From Gammaproteobacteria bacterium (lineage in GTDB: Bacteria > Pseudomonadota > Gammaproteobacteria > Steroidobacterales > Woeseiaceae), in assembly GCA_029863305.1 (NCBI GenBank), contig JAOTVR010000036.1, forward strand, positions 1 through 32,977: DNA of 32,977 nucleotides, given 5' to 3'. Positions 29,879 to 32,977 of the stretch are shown piece after piece; the stretch's first letter is position 1, and every line of letters begins with the position of its first letter. The notes under the pieces were generated by a model. That model was not told where the DNA came from and did not search any database. It saw nothing but the letters and a program-made list of their open reading frames with translations. The translations under genes and the position numbers were made by a program.

Positions 29879-30103
29879 ATGTTCAAGAAAGCCAAATCAG
29901 GACGAGATGCTTTCACGTTTAGCCTGCACGGGATGACGACGATCGCATCGTTCACCGCTGCTACAGCCATCGCAGACGACCGCCTGAACAAGGCCTGGGA
30001 CGAGCGACTCGGCCGCGCCCGGGAAAAACAGCCGGATACGGCCCGGGTGATCGAAGACGTGCTCGCACGCTACTTCGCACCAGGACGTTGTTGGGCCGCC
30101 TAG
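29879..30103 (+). CDS. 74-residue small protein, copy 1, unrecognised family
   Basis: Starts at ATG 29879 after GGAGA (an upstream ATG at 29828 is not supported by the paralog). The N-terminus MFKKAKSGRDAFTFSL is followed by an alanine/threonine-rich segment (about 17-32) and a charged, probably helical stretch (DDRLNKAWDERLGRAREKQPDTA). The paralog at 30365-30589 has the same length with 44 of 74 identical residues, and about half of the identical codons differ silently, so both are translated and constrained. No signal peptide, no cysteine pair, no known motif. It follows the LysR gene by 128 bases. Function unknown; it is not an obvious toxin, antitoxin or DUF1127 protein. Confidence 0.82.
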   Translation: MFKKAKSGRDAFTFSLHGMTTIASFTAATAIADDRLNKAWDERLGRAREKQPDTARVIEDVLARYFAPGRCWAA

Positions 30104-30209
30104 GGCCGGGACAGCCAGCAAGAACATACCGGCCCAGCCGGTCTGCCAGGACACCGGCGAGCTACCGCTGGCAGTAAGGTCCGGGCGTACAGGATTGCGC
30201 CGCTGCCGG
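30104..30209. other. Unique spacer with two hairpins between the duplicated units
   Basis: ACCGGC-CCA-GCCGGT (30128-30142) is directly followed by CTGCCAG (30143-30149) pairing with CTGGCAG (30168-30174). There is no T-tract and no coding potential. Probably the 3' end of the first small gene's transcript. Confidence 0.45.
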
Positions 30210-30236
30210 TTGCAAAACCTCGCTGAATCCTGGTGA
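30210..30236 (+). pseudogene. Remnant of a second LysR gene 3' end
   Basis: Eight codons plus stop resemble the C-terminus of the upstream LysR protein, in the same frame and distance from the small gene. No further LysR similarity is seen upstream of 30210, so the rest of the copy has been lost or was never duplicated. Confidence 0.55.
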
Positions 30237-30364
30237 TTTTTCCTCACCCCTAAACTGAATTTTTTTCGTTTGCAGGCTCTGCCAGGCCTGCCTAATGTGC
30301 GCTTGTCGGGCCCAGGTGCCGGGCCGGCCACAACCATTATCTACTTCGCCAGGGAGATAACACC

Positions 30365-30589
30365 ATGTCCAACAAAGCCAAACCCGCACGTGATGCTTTC
30401 ACGTTTAGCTTGGGCGGCATTTCGACGATTTCCTCATTCGTCGCCGCGCCGGCTATCGCACACGATCGACTGAATAAAGCTCTCGATGAACAGTTGAGCC
30501 AAACTCAGGAAGACCAGCCGGACACCGCTAAAGACATTGAAACCGTCTGGGGGCGCTTCTGGTTATCCCGGCGCCGCGGGGCCGCATAA
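30365..30589 (+). CDS. 74-residue small protein, copy 2, unrecognised family
   Basis: Starts MSNKAKPARDAFTFSLGG at ATG 30365 with AGGGAGATA upstream. It has the same length as copy 1 and shares RDAFTFSL, the AIA.DRLNKA.DE.L helix, QPDTA and the final AA; its C-terminus is tryptophan- and arginine-rich (WGRFWLSRRRGAA). The 18 bases coding for DAFTFS are identical in both copies, while most other conserved codons show silent changes. It ends before a strong intrinsic terminator. Function unknown; a small cytoplasmic regulator or peptide-like product is possible. Confidence 0.82.
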   Translation: MSNKAKPARDAFTFSLGGISTISSFVAAPAIAHDRLNKALDEQLSQTQEDQPDTAKDIETVWGRFWLSRRRGAA

Positions 30590-30616
30590 TTTTGCCGCGT
30601 ACCTTAAGGAAACCGA

Positions 30617-30644
30617 AGAGCCGGGCACCAGCCCCGGCTCTTTT
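30617..30644 (+). terminator. Intrinsic terminator after the small-gene cassette
   Basis: A perfect 9-base GC-rich stem, AGAGCCGGG / CCCGGCTCT, with a 7-base loop and a run of four T. It closes the LysR/small-protein transcript and separates it from the GH16 gene, which therefore needs its own promoter. Confidence 0.85.
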
Positions 30645-30722
30645 CGTTAGCGCGTTGTTTGCGACCCGGCCAGCCTTATATTGCCGACTTTCCAGCGCTG
30701 CTACCATTTCAAATCACCGAAA

Positions 30723-30738
30723 TTGACAACGCTGTCAT
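30723..30738. promoter_or_regulatory. LacI-type operator upstream of GH16
   Basis: TTGACAACGCTGTCAT matches the palindrome at 24612-24627 at 14 of 16 positions, including the central CG. Its TTGACA is 17 bases before TATTGG, a weak -10, copying the promoter layout at GH3. It is 74 bases before the GH16 ATG. Confidence 0.72.
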
Positions 30739-30811
30739 TCGCTGTTATTGGTGATTGAACTAAAAGAATAGCCGGTCATTTTGCCGCGTCTGGGTTGTTG
30801 AGGGGTGTTCC

Positions 30812-32806
30812 ATGAGGTTTCGTTCGCTAGCATCGCTGCGCTGGGCAGTGTCATTGACCGCCGTCCTGCTGGTATCTGCCTGTACCGACAACGACCGGGC
30901 GCAGCTGTTGTCACAGGTTGAAACCGTTCCGCCAGCCAATGCTGACACCCAGACCAACCAGAACATCAATAACCCGACGCTGACGATCCCGACGACATTT
31001 AGCGTATCGCCGGGCGACGCTTTGACCCTCGTCTGGAGCGACGAGTTCGACGGCGCCGCGCTTGATCCCGAGACCTGGTTCTTTGCGACGGGCGACGGCT
31101 CTGAAGTGGGGCTTCCCGGAGGCTGGGGCAACAACGAGTTGCAGTATTACTTGCCGGATAGTGCCCAACTCGAGGGTGGGGTGCTCAAGATCACCGCGCG
31201 CCGGGAGACGATTGGCGGCCTGAATTACACCTCCGCAAGGATCAATACGGGGGATCGCTTCGCGTTCCAGTATGGGCGTATCGAGGCCAGCATCAAGTTG
31301 CCCTCCGGCCAGGGTTTGTGGCCGGCGTTCTGGATGTTGTCCCAGGACAGTCCTTACGGCATCTGGGCAGCCACCGGTGAAATCGACATCGTGGAGGCCG
31401 TCAATCTGGACGGGACCGGCGGCAACGAGATTTTTGCAACGATTCATTACGGCGGTGAATTTCCGGCGAACGCATCCAGTTCAGTAACTTACACACCCGG
31501 CCCGGATGTGACCGAAGGTTTCCACACGTACGCGATGGAGTGGGATGCCACGGAAATCCGCTGGTACTTCGACGGTGACCTGTACGCGGTGCAAAACAAC
31601 TGGTCCTCGACGGCGGCGCCATACCCGGCACCATTTGACCAGCCGTTCCATGTCCTCCTGAACCTCGCCGTCGGCGGCAACTTCCCGGGTAACGCAATTG
31701 ATGGCGACATATTCCCGGCGACAATGGAAGTCGACTGGGTCCGCGTCTATTCGGGCGAAGACGAACCACCTCCGCCCCCACCGCCAGCATTGCCAGTCGA
31801 TTTTGAAAATGACCCTGTCACTTATGACTTCGGTATGGATGCCGGCTTCGGCGGTGGCGCCTCGGATGTGATCGCTAACCCCGACATGAGCGGTATCAAT
31901 ACCAGCGCGCAGACGGCGCGGATGCAAAAGTTTGCTGGCGAAGTATTCGGCGGCAGCACGCTGGCTCTAACCGGCGATGTCGACTTCACCGCTGGTGAAG
32001 TCTTCAAGGTGAAAGTCTGGGCCAGCCGGGCAGTTCCGGTGCTGTTCAAATTCGAGGGTCTCAACAAGGAACGTTCAGTCGATCACAGCGGCAGCGGCGG
32101 CTGGGAAGAGTTGTGTTTTGACTTTACCGCCGATACGGCCGGTGCCGCGTCCAACGCGATCACGTTTATTTTCGATCTCGGCGTCAACGGCGACGCCGCT
32201 GGAGACCCCGACAACTGGACATTTTACTTCGACGACATCCGGCAGACGACGAGTTGCGCCGGCGGCGGTGGTGGCACTTTCGTCAACGGTAACTTCGAAA
32301 CCGGAGACTTCACCGGCTGGACGCTAACCCGGATTCCGAATGATCGCGGATCCATTACTCTCGATTCCAGCGGCCGGGGTGGTCGGGCAGGCACCGTGGC
32401 AAGGCTGGTTGCAGCCGGAGATGCTGCCGGAACAAATGATGTCCTGATCAGCCAGGTGGCTTTGGCGGCGGGCACCGTTGCGCCCGGCGATTCAATCGAT
32501 GTTTCCTTCGATTTGTATGGATCCCTGACTGGGGCAGGGGGTGTGGTGTTTGTTGAAGTCATATTCCTGAATGCTGCCGGAGAAGATCTGGGCGGCCGGA
32601 ATTTTGTCGGCCCGCCAGATCCCTATTTTCCGTCAGAAACCTGGACGACACACAGTGGCACTGTAACCGCTGGAACGGCGGTGGACGGCAGTCAATGGGA
32701 TGTGAGTGGCGGTGTAACGCTGCAACTGAAGGCCGCTTGTGGAGCAATTGTCGGTGGTTGTGGTGTGGATGCCTCCTTCGACAACGTCACCTTCACGATC
32801 AACTAA
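30812..32806 (+). CDS. Glycoside hydrolase family 16 laminarinase lipoprotein with C-terminal binding modules
   Basis: 664 residues with an AGGGG ribosome-binding site. Lipobox VSAC (Cys24). A low-complexity spacer (Asn/Thr/Gln) is followed by the GH16 domain (about 70-315) with WSDEFDGAALD, GGWGNNELQYY and the catalytic GEIDIVEAVN (Glu190, Asp192, Glu195), typical of endo-beta-1,3-glucanases. A proline linker (319-325) leads to a beta-sandwich module (about 330-485), then a glycine linker and a second CBM4/9-like module beginning FVNGNFETGDFTGWTL (about 495-664). The lipid anchor plus binding modules suggest a surface enzyme that grips and cuts insoluble or large laminarin. It is read from its own promoter with a LacI-type site. 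Confidence 0.94.
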   Translation: MRFRSLASLRWAVSLTAVLLVSACTDNDRAQLLSQVETVPPANADTQTNQNINNPTLTIPTTFSVSPGDALTLVWSDEFDGAALDPETWFFATGDGSEVGLPGGWGNNELQYYLPDSAQLEGGVLKITARRETIGGLNYTSARINTGDRFAFQYGRIEASIKLPSGQGLWPAFWMLSQDSPYGIWAATGEIDIVEAVNLDGTGGNEIFATIHYGGEFPANASSSVTYTPGPDVTEGFHTYAMEWDATEIRWYFDGDLYAVQNNWSSTAAPYPAPFDQPFHVLLNLAVGGNFPGNAIDGDIFPATMEVDWVRVYSGEDEPPPPPPPALPVDFENDPVTYDFGMDAGFGGGASDVIANPDMSGINTSAQTARMQKFAGEVFGGSTLALTGDVDFTAGEVFKVKVWASRAVPVLFKFEGLNKERSVDHSGSGGWEELCFDFTADTAGAASNAITFIFDLGVNGDAAGDPDNWTFYFDDIRQTTSCAGGGGGTFVNGNFETGDFTGWTLTRIPNDRGSITLDSSGRGGRAGTVARLVAAGDAAGTNDVLISQVALAAGTVAPGDSIDVSFDLYGSLTGAGGVVFVEVIFLNAAGEDLGGRNFVGPPDPYFPSETWTTHSGTVTAGTAVDGSQWDVSGGVTLQLKAACGAIVGGCGVDASFDNVTFTIN

Positions 32807-32815
32807 CCCAAGGAC

Positions 32816-32840
32816 GCGTTACAAGTCATGCTTGTCACGC
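32816..32840 (+). terminator. Hairpin after GH16
   Basis: GCGTTACAAG and CTTGTCACGC pair as a 10-base stem with one mismatch around TCATG, 9 bases after the stop. There is no T-tract, so it may be a leaky terminator or an RNA-stabilising element. Confidence 0.45.
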
Positions 32841-32849
32841 GCGGTACCA

Positions 32850-32870
32850 AAACGATCATAGAAATCGTTT
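32850..32870. promoter_or_regulatory. Inverted repeat upstream of the last gene
   Basis: AAACGAT, 7-base spacer, ATCGTTT, about 32 bases before the next ATG. It is AT-rich and could be an operator; it does not resemble the TTGACAGC-type site. Confidence 0.35.
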
Positions 32871-32902
32871 CTAAATCAGATATTTACGCAGAGAGCTAAC
32901 TC

Positions 32903-32977
32903 ATGCACGCAGAATCTATCATGCGCCAATTCCGCATCCTGACGTTCATCATCCCGGCCCTGGCACTGGCGGGTTGC
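32903..32977 (+). CDS. Lipoprotein, N-terminal signal only (cut by window edge)
   Basis: 25 residues are visible: a short basic start (a second Met at residue 7, MRQFRIL), a hydrophobic core and the lipobox LAGC, ending exactly at the window edge. GAGAG lies upstream. Downstream of a GH16 lipoprotein it is probably another exported glucan enzyme or binding protein, but only the signal can be seen. Confidence 0.7.
   Translation, partial: MHAESIMRQFRILTFIIPALALAGC

Larger units (their letters stand above)
29724..30103 (+). repeat. Unit 1 of a collinear duplication (LysR 3' end + leader + 74-residue gene)
   Basis: From TTGCA near the LysR end to the stop of the first small gene, this matches 30210-30589 with a constant 486-base offset: LysR stop to stop-like TGA, the T-run plus CGTTTG, the ATG, and the final stop all keep the same spacing with no net insertion or deletion. 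The intervening 106 bases (30104-30209) are not repeated. Confidence 0.8.
30210..30589 (+). repeat. Unit 2 of the collinear duplication, with a decayed LysR 3' end
   Basis: Begins TTGCAAAACCTCGCTGA. In the LysR frame, 30210-30236 reads LQNLAESW-stop, against LQNFADAG-stop at the end of the real LysR gene. The T-run leader and the second 74-residue gene follow at the same spacing as unit 1 (offset 486). Confidence 0.78.

Overview
The window looks like chromosome from a facultatively anaerobic, probably marine, gammaproteobacterium with moderately high GC. The evidence is gene content: a cbb3 oxidase locus with its assembly genes, a cytochrome cd1 nitrite reductase, a DksA-like protein, many lipoproteins and a beta-1,3-glucan (laminarin-type) degradation cluster. 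A Woeseiales/Chromatiales-like lineage is my guess; it was not tested. No rRNA, tRNA, CRISPR, integrase or insertion sequence was recognised.

Region 1 (1-5461, all minus strand) is a cytochrome cbb3 oxidase operon read right to left: ccoN, ccoO, ccoQ, ccoP, a 95-residue membrane protein, ccoG, a very short FixH-like protein of 51 residues, and the start of the copper ATPase ccoI/fixI, which runs off the left edge. The genes are tightly packed and several overlap by 1 or 4 bases.

Region 2 (5552-7572) is a hybrid PAS histidine kinase and a convergent SirB2-like membrane protein; their stop codons interlock.

Region 3 (7681-13343) is a probable operon of a heme-type TonB-dependent receptor, an unusual lipoprotein NirS with two c-type heme motifs ahead of the d1 propeller, and an outer-membrane porin. 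No heme d1 synthesis genes are present here.

Region 4 (13581-17033) holds a class III aminotransferase, a tandem-domain universal stress protein, a DksA/TraR zinc-finger protein and a FixJ-type response regulator.

Region 5 (17169-20783, minus) is a four-gene efflux operon (TetR, membrane-fusion lipoprotein, ABC ATPase, ABC-2 permease). All junctions overlap by ATGA. A perfect 9+4+9 inverted repeat sits at the start of a good sigma70 promoter ahead of tetR. Next is a divergent GTP cyclohydrolase II (20890-21705).

Region 6 (21722-window end) is a beta-1,3-glucan utilisation cluster. Two GPH-family sugar transporters face away from a GH3 beta-glucosidase. Then come a secreted protein with an internal duplication, a GH17 lipoprotein, a LysR regulator, two paralogous 74-residue proteins, a GH16 lipoprotein with carbohydrate-binding-type modules, and the start of another lipoprotein. 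A near-identical LacI-type palindrome (TTGACAGCGCTGTCAA and TTGACAACGCTGTCAT) lies in the transporter/GH3 promoter region and upstream of GH16. This suggests one regulon controlled by a regulator outside the window. The likely logic is outer-surface cleavage by GH16 and GH17, uptake of oligosaccharides by the transporters, and cytoplasmic hydrolysis by GH3.

The least explained part is the LysR plus small-protein cassette at 28857-30589. It carries a collinear duplication with a 486-base period that includes a decayed copy of the LysR 3' end and an unrecognised small protein family under apparent purifying selection.
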